A stretch of 34,741 nt of DNA from an uncultured Lachnospiraceae bacterium. Its GTDB lineage: Bacteria; Bacillota; Clostridia; Lachnospirales; Lachnospiraceae. The notes beneath the pieces were generated by a model. The model searched no databases, was not told where the DNA came from, and saw nothing but the letters and a program-made list of their open reading frames with translations. Of the stretch, positions 23,640 through 31,956 are shown one piece after another. The stretch covers positions 1 through 34,741 of the forward strand of contig CAMNXA010000031.1 of assembly GCA_946566685.1 (NCBI GenBank), written 5' to 3'. Each line of letters starts with the position of its first letter. Positions within the stretch are counted from its first letter, which is position 1. The position numbers were made by a program, and so were the translations under genes.

Positions 23640-24560
23640 TTATTTTAATATCTCCCTCGCAGAAGCTGCCAGCCCGGCAAGTCCCTGAATCTCTGAAGGA
23701 ATAATGATCTTGGTTGCCTGACCATCCGCAGCCTTCTCAAAAGCTTCCAGACTCTTAATCTTCAGCACAGCCTCATCCGCACCGGCTTCACGGATCATCC
23801 GAATACCGTCTGCCGTAGCCTTCTGCACCTTGAGGATTGCCTCAGCTTCACCTTCTGCCTCGCGGATCATCTTCTCTTTCTGCGCCTCTGCACGAAGGAT
23901 CGCGGACTGTTTCTCCGCTTCAGCCTCCAGGATTGCGGACTCTTTCTGACCTTCCGCTACCAGGACGGTGGACTTCTTCTCACCTTCTGCACGAAGAATC
24001 GCTTCACGCCGCTCACGTTCCGCCTTCATCTGTTTCTCCATCGCATCCTGAATGGCCGCCGGAGGAATGATGTTCTTAAGTTCCACACGGTTTACCTTGA
24101 TACCCCAGGGATCCGTAGCAATATCGAGAGATGCACGCATCTTGGTATTGATGACCTCTCTGGATGTCAAAGTCTGATCCAGTTCCATTTCACCGATGAT
24201 ATTACGAAGGGTGGTCGCTGTCAGATTCTCAATCGCCATGATGGGATTTTCCACACCGTAGGCAAAAAGCTTGGGATCTGTAATCTGGAAAAATACCACC
24301 GTATCAATTCGCATTGTAACATTATCTTTGGTAATCACGGGCTGAGGTGCAAAATCCACCACCTGCTCCTTCAAAACAACCCTCTTGGCCACTTTATCAA
24401 TAAAGGGAACCTTCAAATGCAGTCCCACAGACCAAGTCTGCTGGTATGCCCCCAATCTCTCCACAACATATGCATGTGCCTGGGGAACGATCTTGATGCA
24501 GGATAACAACACCATGACAATCAGGATCAGTATTACCACTAACGCAATAAGTCCACCCAT
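23640..24560 (-). CDS. SPFH/Band-7 membrane protein (QmcA/stomatin-like)
   Basis: A 306-residue protein from ATG 24560 (GGAGG five bases upstream): one N-terminal membrane helix (about 1-22), an SPFH/Band-7 domain (about 25-180; VPQAHAYVVERLGAYQQTW, KVPFIDKVAKRVV, TTLRNIIGEMELDQTL), then an alanine/glutamate-rich coiled coil (about 180-260) with a recurring RAEGEKK/EAEAEKQ pattern. Such proteins form multimeric scaffolds in membrane microdomains and often work with NfeD proteins. The NfeD-like gene directly upstream, 24 bp away, supports this pairing. Molecular function beyond scaffolding is not known for this type. Confidence 0.93.
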   Translation of the reverse strand: MGGLIALVVILILIVMVLLSCIKIVPQAHAYVVERLGAYQQTWSVGLHLKVPFIDKVAKRVVLKEQVVDFAPQPVITKDNVTMRIDTVVFFQITDPKLFAYGVENPIMAIENLTATTLRNIIGEMELDQTLTSREVINTKMRASLDIATDPWGIKVNRVELKNIIPPAAIQDAMEKQMKAERERREAILRAEGEKKSTVLVAEGQKESAILEAEAEKQSAILRAEAQKEKMIREAEGEAEAILKVQKATADGIRMIREAGADEAVLKIKSLEAFEKAADGQATKIIIPSEIQGLAGLAASAREILK

Positions 24561-24584
24561 TTTTTCCTCCATTCCGAAGTATGT

Positions 24585-25043
24585 TTATACCTCTTTTCTC
24601 TCTTCCACAATTAGTTTTACGCCATTGATAGCCAGGATTGTGGTCACAGTGCCCACCGGCAGCTTCACGCCGTCCACTCTGGTTCGCGCAGACCATTCCA
24701 TACCGCCCACATTGACCTGTCCGATTCCCTGCAGGTTATCGATCTCACTGATCACGATCGCCTGACGCCCCACCAGACTCTCCGCATTGGTACGCACCCT
24801 GTCTTTGTTAAAATATTTAACAGCTACAGGTCTGGTAAAATACAGAAGAAGTGCAGAAACCACCAAAAACAGGATAATCTGCAACACCAGGGGTGCTCCG
24901 AACAGGGACGCAATCGTTGCAACCAGGGCGCCACCCGCAAACCAGATAGTCGTGAGCCCCATTGTGAGAAGTTCTATGACTACAAGCGCGACCAGAATAG
25001 CCAGCCATATAACCGTCATACTCATATCCATAATATAGATCAT
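24585..25043 (-). CDS. NfeD-like membrane protein, short form
   Basis: A 152-residue protein with three or four membrane helices in the first ~80 residues (including MTVIWLAILVALVVIELLT split from LVLQIILFLVVSALLLYF) and a C-terminal OB-fold domain (about 95-150; ESLVGRQAIVISEI, GQVNVGGMEWSAR). That is the short NfeD arrangement without the serine-protease domain. Known partners are SPFH proteins, and the SPFH gene follows at 24 bp. AAAGGAG lies 9 bases before ATG 25043 and a promoter is visible about 45 bp upstream. Confidence 0.92.
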   Translation of the reverse strand: MIYIMDMSMTVIWLAILVALVVIELLTMGLTTIWFAGGALVATIASLFGAPLVLQIILFLVVSALLLYFTRPVAVKYFNKDRVRTNAESLVGRQAIVISEIDNLQGIGQVNVGGMEWSARTRVDGVKLPVGTVTTILAINGVKLIVEERKEV

Positions 25044-25086
25044 GTGTGCTCACTCCTTTCCCTGCCATAATTACGTCAATATATTT

Positions 25087-25115
25087 ATTCTACTATATTA
25101 TCCCCAAAGTAGCAA
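25087..25115 (-). promoter_or_regulatory. Promoter of the NfeD-SPFH pair
   Basis: Minus strand TTGCTA (25110-25115), 17-bp spacer, TAGAAT (25087-25092), about 45 bp before the NfeD start codon. Confidence 0.5.
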
Positions 25116-25150
25116 GAAATATCGACACTTTCTGCCTTGCTGCTTTCTTC

Positions 25151-26230
25151 TTACCAGAATACCTGATGGTCGATGAGCAGGCCATCGTGGTTGCCGGCCC
25201 GCCTGAAATGGGTCGCACCGCCCACATTTGTCTCTCCGTTAATGGCTGCCTGCGCTGCCTGATAACAGCTTTCCGGAATATTACCGCCATAAACACGCGC
25301 TACTTTGCCGTTGATCGCCGGCGTAAATTGCCCGGAAGCATAAATAACACTTGATATTGTATTTGGATAAGCAGGACTTCTTACGCGGTTCATAACTACT
25401 GCACCCACAGCCAGTTTTCCTTCATAACTCTCACTGCCCGCCTCACAATAGATCAAAGCCGCCAACAGTCTGGTATCATCGCCGCCTACCACGACTGCAC
25501 CCTGATTAGCCGTCAGTTTCGCCTTCCGTTCCTCTTCCTCACGCTTCTGGATCGCCACCATGGTCTCGCCTTCATCAATGTGGAAGTCTATATCCACATA
25601 TTCCGCCGAGACATAACCGACTTCTTCCTCATATTTAACGCTGATCCAGTCATCGCCTATCATCTCTATGATTTCCAGCTCTTCATCTTCCGGTATAAAT
25701 CCCATGGCCTGTGCATCCCCATCGGGTTCTTCCCTCACGCACAGCGCCTCTGTCTTTATCAGCACGATTAGATTGCCCACCTCATCGGCAAGTTCTTCCG
25801 CATCCTTACCAAAAAGAAGATATTCGTCACTGGCCCAGCCTATCAGATCGCCGCTGCGAAGCCTTGTCCAGCCGTCCTTGCGCTCCAGAATCCTGCCGCC
25901 GCAATCCTTATAGAGCAGTCCTACTTTTTCGGATTTTTCATCTGCCTCTGCACGTACATTCATCGCCACCTGTACATTGACCATGACAAGGTCAGACTCT
26001 TCCTCAGCCCGGGCGCCGTCTCTTTGTGACAATTCTGTCAGTTTCTGGATTGCCTCCTCATCCGCAGAGCCGGCTGACGGATCAAGGATCTTCGTAATCC
26101 CCGCGTTCAGGGAATCCAGATACTCTTTCCTGCTGGCTGCCTCTGCATCCATACGTGACACGCCCAATATACTCACACCGAGAATAAGCCCGACAAGCAG
26201 AATCCTGCATCGCTTTCTGCCTCTCAGCAT
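25151..26230 (-). CDS. Secreted SH3-domain cell-wall hydrolase, SleB/Hydrolase_2 type
   Basis: A 359-residue exported protein from ATG 26230 (GGAGG six bases upstream). Signal peptide: basic LRGRKRCR, hydrophobic core, cleavage expected near MDAEAA. Two bacterial SH3 domains follow (about 85-145 with MNVRAEADEKSEKVG, and about 150-215 with LCVREEPDGDAQAMG), then a charged linker (EEEERKAK) and a C-terminal SleB-like hydrolase domain (about 245-359; YCEAGSESYEGKLAVGAVVMNRV with the expected catalytic Glu, ending GGATHFRR). It should cleave peptidoglycan, in cell-wall turnover or spore germination. The upstream region carries a strong promoter and two sets of phased repeats including a WalR-like box. 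Confidence 0.92.
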   Translation of the reverse strand: MLRGRKRCRILLVGLILGVSILGVSRMDAEAASRKEYLDSLNAGITKILDPSAGSADEEAIQKLTELSQRDGARAEEESDLVMVNVQVAMNVRAEADEKSEKVGLLYKDCGGRILERKDGWTRLRSGDLIGWASDEYLLFGKDAEELADEVGNLIVLIKTEALCVREEPDGDAQAMGFIPEDEELEIIEMIGDDWISVKYEEEVGYVSAEYVDIDFHIDEGETMVAIQKREEEERKAKLTANQGAVVVGGDDTRLLAALIYCEAGSESYEGKLAVGAVVMNRVRSPAYPNTISSVIYASGQFTPAINGKVARVYGGNIPESCYQAAQAAINGETNVGGATHFRRAGNHDGLLIDHQVFW

Positions 26231-26259
26231 AAATGCTCCTCCATCCTCCCACAATAAGA

Positions 26260-26279
26260 TTGTTACAAAATTGTTACAA
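26260..26279 (-). promoter_or_regulatory. WalR-like box (two TTGTTACAA repeats, 11 bp apart)
   Basis: TTGTTACAA occurs at 26260-26268 and 26271-26279. On either strand this contains TGTWAH-N5-TGTWAH, the published consensus of the WalR/YycF response regulator. It lies between the promoter and the start codon of the cell-wall hydrolase gene, about +9 to +28 from the predicted transcription start. In that position it would favour repression, unless a second promoter is used. Confidence 0.55.
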
Positions 26280-26293
26280 CTTAAGTATGGATA

Positions 26294-26322
26294 ATTTTAG
26301 CAAAACACCTATTCTTTGTCAA
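26294..26322 (-). promoter_or_regulatory. Sigma-A promoter of the cell-wall hydrolase gene
   Basis: Perfect TTGACA (26317-26322), 17-bp spacer, TAAAAT (26294-26299) on the minus strand. Confidence 0.7.
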
Positions 26323-26342
26323 GTTTACGCAGCATGTCCCCT

Positions 26343-26364
26343 TTTTATGCTACTTTTATGCTAC
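26343..26364 (-). repeat. Perfect tandem 11-bp repeat upstream of the hydrolase promoter
   Basis: GTAGCATAAAA is repeated twice in tandem on the minus strand (26354-26364 and 26343-26353), centred about 65 bp upstream of the predicted transcription start. The 11-bp period suits an activator binding one DNA face. Confidence 0.5.
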
Positions 26365-26382
26365 CATTCTGTTACTAAATCT

Positions 26383-27189
26383 TTACAATTTCTTTGTCTT
26401 TTCGACCGCTGCAATGAGGGCATCCATGACCGCCCCGCGGAACCCTCTTTCCTCCAGGACACGCACCCCTTCTATTGTAGTGCCGCCGGGAGAACATACC
26501 ATATCCTTCAACTCACCGGGATGCTTACCGGTCTCCAACAAAAGCTTAGCGCTTCCGTATACGGCCTGTGCCGCAAACTCATAGGCCATCTTCCTGGGCA
26601 TACCTGCCGCCACTCCCGCATCCGCCATAGCCTCAATCAACATGAAAACATAGGCCGGCGAACTGCCGCCCACAGCACCCACAGCATCGATCAGGCGTTC
26701 CTGCACAAAATCAGCCCTGCCAAAACTTTCCATCAGACGAAGGCTGTATTGCCGCTCCTCCTCCGAAACCGCCTCATTCATGCAGATTCCTGTGCAGCCC
26801 GCCCCCACCAGCGCAGGTGTATTGGGCATACAGCGAACCAGCTTCATCCTTCTGCCAAAAGCCAGTTCCAGCCAGGCGAGAGTTTTGCCCGCCGCAATAC
26901 TGATCACCAGCGTATCCTCCCGTACCACACCGCGAATCTCTTCTATCACCTCTTCCATGAACTGCGGTTTCACAGCCAGAATCAAAATCTCCACCTGCTC
27001 CGCCACCGTTCGGTTAGATTCTGTCACGGCAATCTCATACTCTTCCCGTACCGCCTCCAGAGTCTTCTTCGTTTTCGCAGAACCAATGATGTCCGCCGGC
27101 TGGACAATCTCCTTCTCCAGCATCCCGCCGATAATCGCCCTGGCCATATTACCCAGTCCAATAAATCCAATCTTCATAGCTTGTATCAT
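26383..27189 (-). CDS. proC: Pyrroline-5-carboxylate reductase
   Basis: A 268-residue ProC of standard length, last step of proline synthesis (pyrroline-5-carboxylate to proline with NAD(P)H). Markers are KIGFIGLGNMARAIIGG (dinucleotide fold), ILAVKPQFMEEV, SIAAGKTLAWLE, RCMPNTPALVGAG, and the C-terminal signature DMVCSPGGTTIEGVRVLEERGFRGAV in two blocks. Two starts are possible: ATG 27189, which abuts AAAGGA, or ATG 27177, 12 bases from it and matching the usual N-terminus MKIGFIG. It is monocistronic as far as can be seen, with AT-rich DNA upstream and no clear promoter. Confidence 0.95.
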   Translation of the reverse strand: MIQAMKIGFIGLGNMARAIIGGMLEKEIVQPADIIGSAKTKKTLEAVREEYEIAVTESNRTVAEQVEILILAVKPQFMEEVIEEIRGVVREDTLVISIAAGKTLAWLELAFGRRMKLVRCMPNTPALVGAGCTGICMNEAVSEEERQYSLRLMESFGRADFVQERLIDAVGAVGGSSPAYVFMLIEAMADAGVAAGMPRKMAYEFAAQAVYGSAKLLLETGKHPGELKDMVCSPGGTTIEGVRVLEERGFRGAVMDALIAAVEKTKKL

Positions 27190-27947
27190 TCCTTTCTCTT
27201 ATATAATATTTGAAATTTGTTTTCCTATTTTAAATCTATTAAATCTGCATAAATATGTTATGTTTTCAATAAATATATTTTTGGGAATATGCATTTCTGG
27301 AATATTGTACTCCCTAGAATGTACGCTTTCTGAAATGCACGCTTCCTGAAATATATAAAATGAAAAATATGTTCATTATAATTATACCTATCTCATTTCC
27401 ATAACGATTAGAAAGACAAAAACATAGGGAAACAGAAAATGCTTTCACAAAATCTAACTGGCAGATGACACAAAATGTTCACGAAGTTATCCTGCGCAGG
27501 AATATGCGATTTTCTTGATATTCCGTTCCATCCCCAGAAATTTCGGGACATGGATGTCCCGAAAAGCCCGTTATGAGCCCGGACGGCGAATAGAGGGCGG
27601 TTTCGTCCGCTGACACAGCTTCACCGGAATATCATAGAAAATCCATATGACGAAGCCCGATGCAAGGGAACATTTTGTGTCATCTGCCAACTCTATATGA
27701 ACATAAAACATACAATTCCAAAACGCACGTCACGCAATATCATGTTATATTGTATACTTATATCAGTTAAAAATAACACAAATAATTTATCTCTCATAAT
27801 CATGTCGCACGTTATCACATTGTCAAATCACGATTTAATTTATTACATTTTCAAATTTCTAAAATTCTCCCATCCCTTTCCCCAAACCAGAAAAACCATG
27901 CAAAACAATCTCTCAAAAGCATTACGTAACATCCGTTTTTAGCAGAA
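27190..27947. other. 758-bp gene-poor AT-rich interval around a 231-bp inverted-repeat element
   Basis: No convincing gene lies here. The left part (27190-27458) is AT-rich and contains three imperfect copies of a TTTCTGRAAT-like block (about 27290-27355). The middle holds the inverted-repeat element listed separately, visibly richer in GC. The right part (27690-27947) is AT-rich; an 81-codon plus-strand frame in it has low-complexity composition and no ribosome-binding site. I see no clear terminator for the methyltransferase gene that ends upstream... that is, none at the 27948 stop codon. Confidence 0.5.
27459..27689. mobile_element. 231-bp MITE-like or structured element with perfect 22-bp terminal inverted repeats
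   Basis: 27459-27480 and 27668-27689 are exact reverse complements (starts TGGCAGATGACAC). Nested inside is a second inverted pair of about 21 bp, 27502-27525 with 27625-27648, interrupted by two small internal loops. In the centre are a perfect 10-bp hairpin with TGGA loop (27541-27564) and CGGACG/CGTCCG (27580-27585 and 27604-27609), plus the palindrome TCCTGCGCAGGA (27490-27501). It has no ORF. Only a 2-bp direct repeat (AC) flanks it, so target duplication is unproven. It could be a non-autonomous transposon or a branched non-coding RNA. Confidence 0.6.
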
Positions 27948-28739
27948 TCACACCCGTCTCTGCCGATATGCTTCATATAATAACACCGAAGATGCTACCG
28001 CCGCATTCAGCGATTCCACACTTCCTTCCATAGGAATCCGGATCAGGGCGTCCGCACAGTCCGCCGTCTCCTTTCGCAAGCCATTGCCCTCATTGCCGAT
28101 CAGAAAGGCCGTGCTCTTCCTGTAGTCAAACGCCTCATAATACACTTTTCCCGCAAGATGTGCGGCATACACGCTGACACCTTTCTCCTGCATCTGTTTT
28201 ATAACAGGAGAAATATCTTCCACAGATACAAACGGAACCCGGTAAACGGATCCCATCGTGGAACGTATTGTCTTTGGATTATAGACATCCACCGTGCGGC
28301 GGCTCATGATAATGCCGCTGGCGCCGACTGCCTCCGCCGTCCGAAAGACAGTTCCCAGGTTTCCCGGATCCTGAAGGTCTTCCAATATAATAAATAACTT
28401 TCGTTCTTTTATGACATTTTCCAACATAAAAGTTAAATCGTGATGAAATTGTCTGATCAAACACAAAATTCCCTGCGGTGTCATGGTGTCGGACATCTTT
28501 GCAAAGACCTCATCGGACACCAATTCATAGGAAAGTTCTGCCAGCTTTTGCCCGCACGTTTCAAACAGTCCCTGTTCGGCGCTCCTGGACACATATACCC
28601 CGCAGATTCTCTCCTCAGGGGCCTCCATAAACATCTTGACGCCTTCTACCACGAAGACATCTTTCTTATTCCGCTCTTTCCCTTTCTGGGAGAGCGCCGT
28701 GACTTCCTTCACGGTCTTGTTATTGAGACTCGTAATCAT
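27948..28739 (-). CDS. SPOUT-family (TrmH/SpoU) RNA 2'-O-methyltransferase
   Basis: A 263-residue protein from ATG 28739 (GGAGG five bases upstream). N-terminal substrate-binding part (ITSLNNKTVKEVTALSQKGKERN, FVVEGVKMF) and a C-terminal SPOUT knot: motif 1 LEDLQDPGNLGTVFRTAEA, motif 2 LIGNEGNGLRKE and motif 3 IRIPMEGSVESLNAAVASSVLLYE, in that order. The family methylates ribose 2'-OH in rRNA or tRNA with SAM; the target cannot be told. The start overlaps the 3' end of the NrtR-like gene by 20 bp, so the two are translationally coupled. Confidence 0.92.
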   Translation of the reverse strand: MITSLNNKTVKEVTALSQKGKERNKKDVFVVEGVKMFMEAPEERICGVYVSRSAEQGLFETCGQKLAELSYELVSDEVFAKMSDTMTPQGILCLIRQFHHDLTFMLENVIKERKLFIILEDLQDPGNLGTVFRTAEAVGASGIIMSRRTVDVYNPKTIRSTMGSVYRVPFVSVEDISPVIKQMQEKGVSVYAAHLAGKVYYEAFDYRKSTAFLIGNEGNGLRKETADCADALIRIPMEGSVESLNAAVASSVLLYEAYRQRRV

Positions 28740-29517
28740 CCAAACCTCCTGACGGCATTTTATATCGGAAGATCCTGGAGGGGCGGTGCCCGGCATTGGA
28801 TGTCATTTTGCCCGTATCCTCCAGTTTGTCGGAAATAGTGCGCCGAAATGCTGCGGGAAGCAGTTTCTTACCAAGAATGAGTTCATATACCTCCTGCAAT
28901 TCGCTGATGGTAAACTCCACCGGCATCATATGGAAAACAATATCTGTATAATCAATCTTTCCCCTGAGCCGTTTGAGCGCTTCCTCAACAATCTGGTTGT
29001 GGTCGAAAGCCAGATCCATCTTCGGAATCTCTTCCACAGCAAACCATTCGGCGCCTGTAATGTTCGTCCGGCTGATATCCACCAGGGAAATATAGGCACA
29101 GCTGACAATCCGCATCCGTGGATCACGCTCCACACTGCCAAAGGTATAGAGCTGTTCACTGTAAATATCACTGAGTCCGGTCTTAATAGATAACACCCGT
29201 TTCAGTGTATCCTCAAAAGTCTCCTTCTCTCCCACGAAACCGCCGGGCAGGCTGTAGCTGCCCTTATAGGGATAGTTATCCCGCTTCACCAACAGAATCT
29301 TTAAAGATTGTCTGTCTAACTTTCGATAATTATCGGTGATATCTTTTGCCACCCCCACTACGATCGCATCCACCGTGATCGAGATAGAGGCGTATTCTTC
29401 CGGACGATACTGGCTCAAAAATTCTTCTTCCCCCGGATCCACTGCCCTGTTTTTGCTGCTCATGTATCTTGTCCATCCTTTCCGGACATCCTGTCTCCAT
29501 TCAATATAGTCTCTCAT
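28720..29517 (-). CDS. nrtR: NrtR-type regulator: degenerate Nudix domain plus winged helix
   Basis: A 265-residue protein: Nudix domain (about 45-180) followed by a winged-helix domain (about 185-255; FTISELQEVYELILGKKL, then FRRTISDKLEDTGK and SRIFRYK). The Nudix box Gx5Ex7REUxEExGU reads GGFVGEKE...KRVLSIKTGL: the first Gly, Glu and Arg are kept, but all three catalytic Glu of REUxEE are V, I and K. That predicts a ligand-sensing, non-hydrolytic Nudix, as in NrtR repressors of NAD genes, which respond to ADP-ribose. It lies directly downstream of nadE, nadV, prs and a nicotinamidase-like gene, which supports the assignment strongly. It has its own consensus promoter. The start at 29517 has a weak ribosome-binding site; ATG 29463 is an alternative. 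Confidence 0.85.
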   Translation of the reverse strand: MRDYIEWRQDVRKGWTRYMSSKNRAVDPGEEEFLSQYRPEEYASISITVDAIVVGVAKDITDNYRKLDRQSLKILLVKRDNYPYKGSYSLPGGFVGEKETFEDTLKRVLSIKTGLSDIYSEQLYTFGSVERDPRMRIVSCAYISLVDISRTNITGAEWFAVEEIPKMDLAFDHNQIVEEALKRLRGKIDYTDIVFHMMPVEFTISELQEVYELILGKKLLPAAFRRTISDKLEDTGKMTSNAGHRPSRIFRYKMPSGGLDDYESQ

Positions 29518-29574
29518 TTTCAGCGCATGACATTTGCGTCATATTTCAAAGCAAAAACTGCCATACACACTGCT

Positions 29575-29603
29575 ATTATACTTCCTCAACTGTTCTTTGA
29601 CAA
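29575..29603 (-). promoter_or_regulatory. Sigma-A promoter of the nrtR-like gene
   Basis: Minus strand TTGTCA (29598-29603), 17-bp spacer, perfect TATAAT (29575-29580). The regulator can thus be made independently of the NAD operon upstream. The leader carries ATGAC-N6-GTCAT (29528-29543). Confidence 0.7.
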
Positions 29604-29680
29604 ATACAATTAAAGAAACGAAAGCAGGCTAATGGAGATTTCTATATCTGTCCGCGCAGTCACTTTCGGCTTATATCCGA

Positions 29681-30418
29681 TCAATAGCAAAACTTCGGCA
29701 TCAACTCCAGCTTAAACAAATTCTTCTCATGCAATTTGTCAATCTTCTCCTTCACGGCAGCGTCTTCAATCTCCCCGGTGCGGATGTATCTGTCCAGTAC
29801 CTCATATGAAAATCCCAGATTCTCCTCGTCACTCTTGCCGCAAAGCCCATCGGAGGGCACTTTCTCAATCAAATCCTGGGGAAGTCCCGCCGCCTGACCG
29901 ATCAGCTTTACCTCTCCGACCGTCAGGTCTGACAAGGGGCTGAAATCTCCTACACTGTCTCCATATCGTGTGGAATATCCCACCCAGTCCTCCGAGAGAT
30001 TGCAGGTGTTGGCCACCCGGCCGTTTTTCGACTGTGAGACCGCATACAGCATCGTCATGCGCAGCCGTGCCGGCAGATTGACAGCAGCCTGTTTGCTCAT
30101 GCCCTCTGCCAGTGCATTCTGTATGCCCTGTGCCGCCGCCTGGACAAGCGGCCCAATATTAATGGTAACCGCCTGGATTCCCAGAAACTCCACCAGCTTT
30201 TCAGCCATATCAATATCGGCCTGTTCCCCGTTTGGGAGAAGAACACCGATCACCCTGTCTTTTCCCAGCGCTTCCACACACAGAGCCGCCGCCACAGAAC
30301 TGTCCTTTCCACCCGAAATACCAATGATGCAGTTACAGCCTTTGCCATTCTGTTCAAAAAACTTCCTGATCCACGCCACACACTGTTCTTTTACCTTCCC
30401 TGCATGAAATTCTCTCAT
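29681..30418 (-). CDS. nadE: NH3-dependent NAD synthetase
   Basis: A 245-residue, single-domain NAD synthetase that amidates nicotinate adenine dinucleotide to NAD with ATP and ammonia. The PP-loop IIGISGGKDSSVAAALC (about 32-48) and the region TCNLSEDWVGYSTRYGDSVGDFSPLSDLTVGEV (in two blocks) are diagnostic. No glutaminase domain is present, so free ammonia is the nitrogen source. It lies 65 bp after nadV with GGAAG upstream of the ATG, probably in the same operon. It acts at the end of the deamidated route. Confidence 0.95.
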   Translation of the reverse strand: MREFHAGKVKEQCVAWIRKFFEQNGKGCNCIIGISGGKDSSVAAALCVEALGKDRVIGVLLPNGEQADIDMAEKLVEFLGIQAVTINIGPLVQAAAQGIQNALAEGMSKQAAVNLPARLRMTMLYAVSQSKNGRVANTCNLSEDWVGYSTRYGDSVGDFSPLSDLTVGEVKLIGQAAGLPQDLIEKVPSDGLCGKSDEENLGFSYEVLDRYIRTGEIEDAAVKEKIDKLHEKNLFKLELMPKFCY

Positions 30419-30483
30419 ATTTCCATCTTCCTTTCTTTCTGCGCCATACTACTTCTGCTCGTGGATAACTTCTCATCCTCTCT

Positions 30484-31956
30484 CTAAAACATACCGTCAT
30501 GCAACCTGTCTCTTATCTCCTGTAACGACTGTTCCTTTACCAGAACACCGTCCTTAAAGACCGTCTGCAAAAGATTATCTGCCGCCGCAGCTGCTTGTTC
30601 CCAGTTCAGGTTATCCCGGTACTGTAACGCGCCGTTTTCCTCAAACACCACACAGCATCCTTTCTGGCTCTTCTTGAAACCGCCGTCTTTGGGATCTTTA
30701 AAAATCGGATAGGGATTCCCTGCAATCTCACAATAGGTCGCCTTAATGCAGGAGCTGAAAGTATCTCTCGTAAAAGGCTTTAATATGCCGTCTTCCTCGA
30801 TACACTGGAAGGAAAAGGAGCCCACACCCAGCGCCACGTTGGAGCATGCAAATCCATTCTCCATCAGGATCTGGTAAATCTGTTCACAGCGCTGTACCGT
30901 GATGGAATCACCGTATATCGCTTTCACATGGGGATCCAGGACTTTATACCCTTTGCTGTTGACTGTCCCGCCAAACTCTTCCCACAACTTAAAAACCGTC
31001 TTTGTGACCACTTCCACACAGTCACCGGAATCTCCTCGCATCAGCATACAACCCTTATGCGCCATAATCTCCTCTTTTAACTGCGGCAGCAAAGTATCGA
31101 TCACATGCCAATAATCGTAGGAATCCAGGACCACCGAAAAACTGGTGTTGGGATAAATCTCAGTCAAGAGCCTGCGCAGCAGGGTAATCTCATCGCCGTC
31201 CACCGCAAAGTTACTGCACATCACCGCATGTTCCGTGCTGGGACTGCCAAAGGCAACCGGCTCTTTCGTGCAGTCACAGGCATACATCTGTTCCAGATAA
31301 GGCACCACAGGCACCGTAGCTGTATTTAAGAAAGACATGCACCACCCTGCCCCCGCCTTAATCGCCGACTCCGTACACTCCTCTCCTCTGAAATCAAAAG
31401 CCCCCAGCGCCTTTGCCCTCTCTATGGTATCATCGCAGGTAAGGGCATAATATTTGTTTACAATCTGCCGGTACGTGTAGCCCACCGTAGCGGCAATCAT
31501 GGGATGCCAGTTCTCCGCACTGATCAGGCTCTCCAGCGCCTGGGGCAGCCATGCAAATTCCGGATGCGTGTTGGTAATGCCGAACATCGGTACATGGACC
31601 GGCACCCTCGTTCCTTCCGGCAGCGCCATGATCTCAATGGGCAGATAGCCAAGTCTGTGGAGTTTCTCAATCTTTTCAATACCATATACATTCTGTCCCA
31701 GTGTATTATCCAATACCCGCTTATACTCTCCGATCACTTCTTCAAACGGTCTTTCAAAAAACTCCCGGTTAAAGTAGTCGATCAGGTATGTCCTGATCAT
31801 TCCCTGCAAGCCGAACATCACCACCTTATCCCACCTGTCAATCCTGCTCATTCTCGGCGTGAAATAAGATACCGACTTTGTCATGTTCTGCGGGAGCATC
31901 TCCGCATGTACCGCCTTGTAATAATCAATCAATAACATCGGATTCGTCTTATACAT
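30484..31956 (-). CDS. nadV: Nicotinamide phosphoribosyltransferase (NAMPT)
   Basis: A 490-residue protein of NAMPT length that makes NMN from nicotinamide and PRPP. Family signs are the N-terminal YKTNPMLLIDYYKAVH, FGLQGMI, the FDFRGEE block, RGDSGD for PRPP/phosphate contacts, DSYDYWHV, YGDSIT, and FACSNVALGVGSFSFQ. ATG 31956 is taken as start (GAGG eight bases upstream; the TTG two codons earlier lies inside prs). It overlaps the end of prs by 8 bp, so PRPP supply and use are translationally coupled. No NMN adenylyltransferase is in the window, so NMN must be converted by an enzyme encoded elsewhere. Confidence 0.94.
   Translation of the reverse strand: MYKTNPMLLIDYYKAVHAEMLPQNMTKSVSYFTPRMSRIDRWDKVVMFGLQGMIRTYLIDYFNREFFERPFEEVIGEYKRVLDNTLGQNVYGIEKIEKLHRLGYLPIEIMALPEGTRVPVHVPMFGITNTHPEFAWLPQALESLISAENWHPMIAATVGYTYRQIVNKYYALTCDDTIERAKALGAFDFRGEECTESAIKAGAGWCMSFLNTATVPVVPYLEQMYACDCTKEPVAFGSPSTEHAVMCSNFAVDGDEITLLRRLLTEIYPNTSFSVVLDSYDYWHVIDTLLPQLKEEIMAHKGCMLMRGDSGDCVEVVTKTVFKLWEEFGGTVNSKGYKVLDPHVKAIYGDSITVQRCEQIYQILMENGFACSNVALGVGSFSFQCIEEDGILKPFTRDTFSSCIKATYCEIAGNPYPIFKDPKDGGFKKSQKGCCVVFEENGALQYRDNLNWEQAAAAADNLLQTVFKDGVLVKEQSLQEIRDRLHDGMF

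Noticed and set aside
26233..27213. 326-codon plus-strand open frame
   Set aside because: Antisense to proC and its flanks; no family resemblance.
27697..27942. 81-codon plus-strand frame in the AT-rich interval
   Set aside because: No ribosome-binding site, low-complexity Asn/Ile/Leu composition, and no neighbour on that strand.
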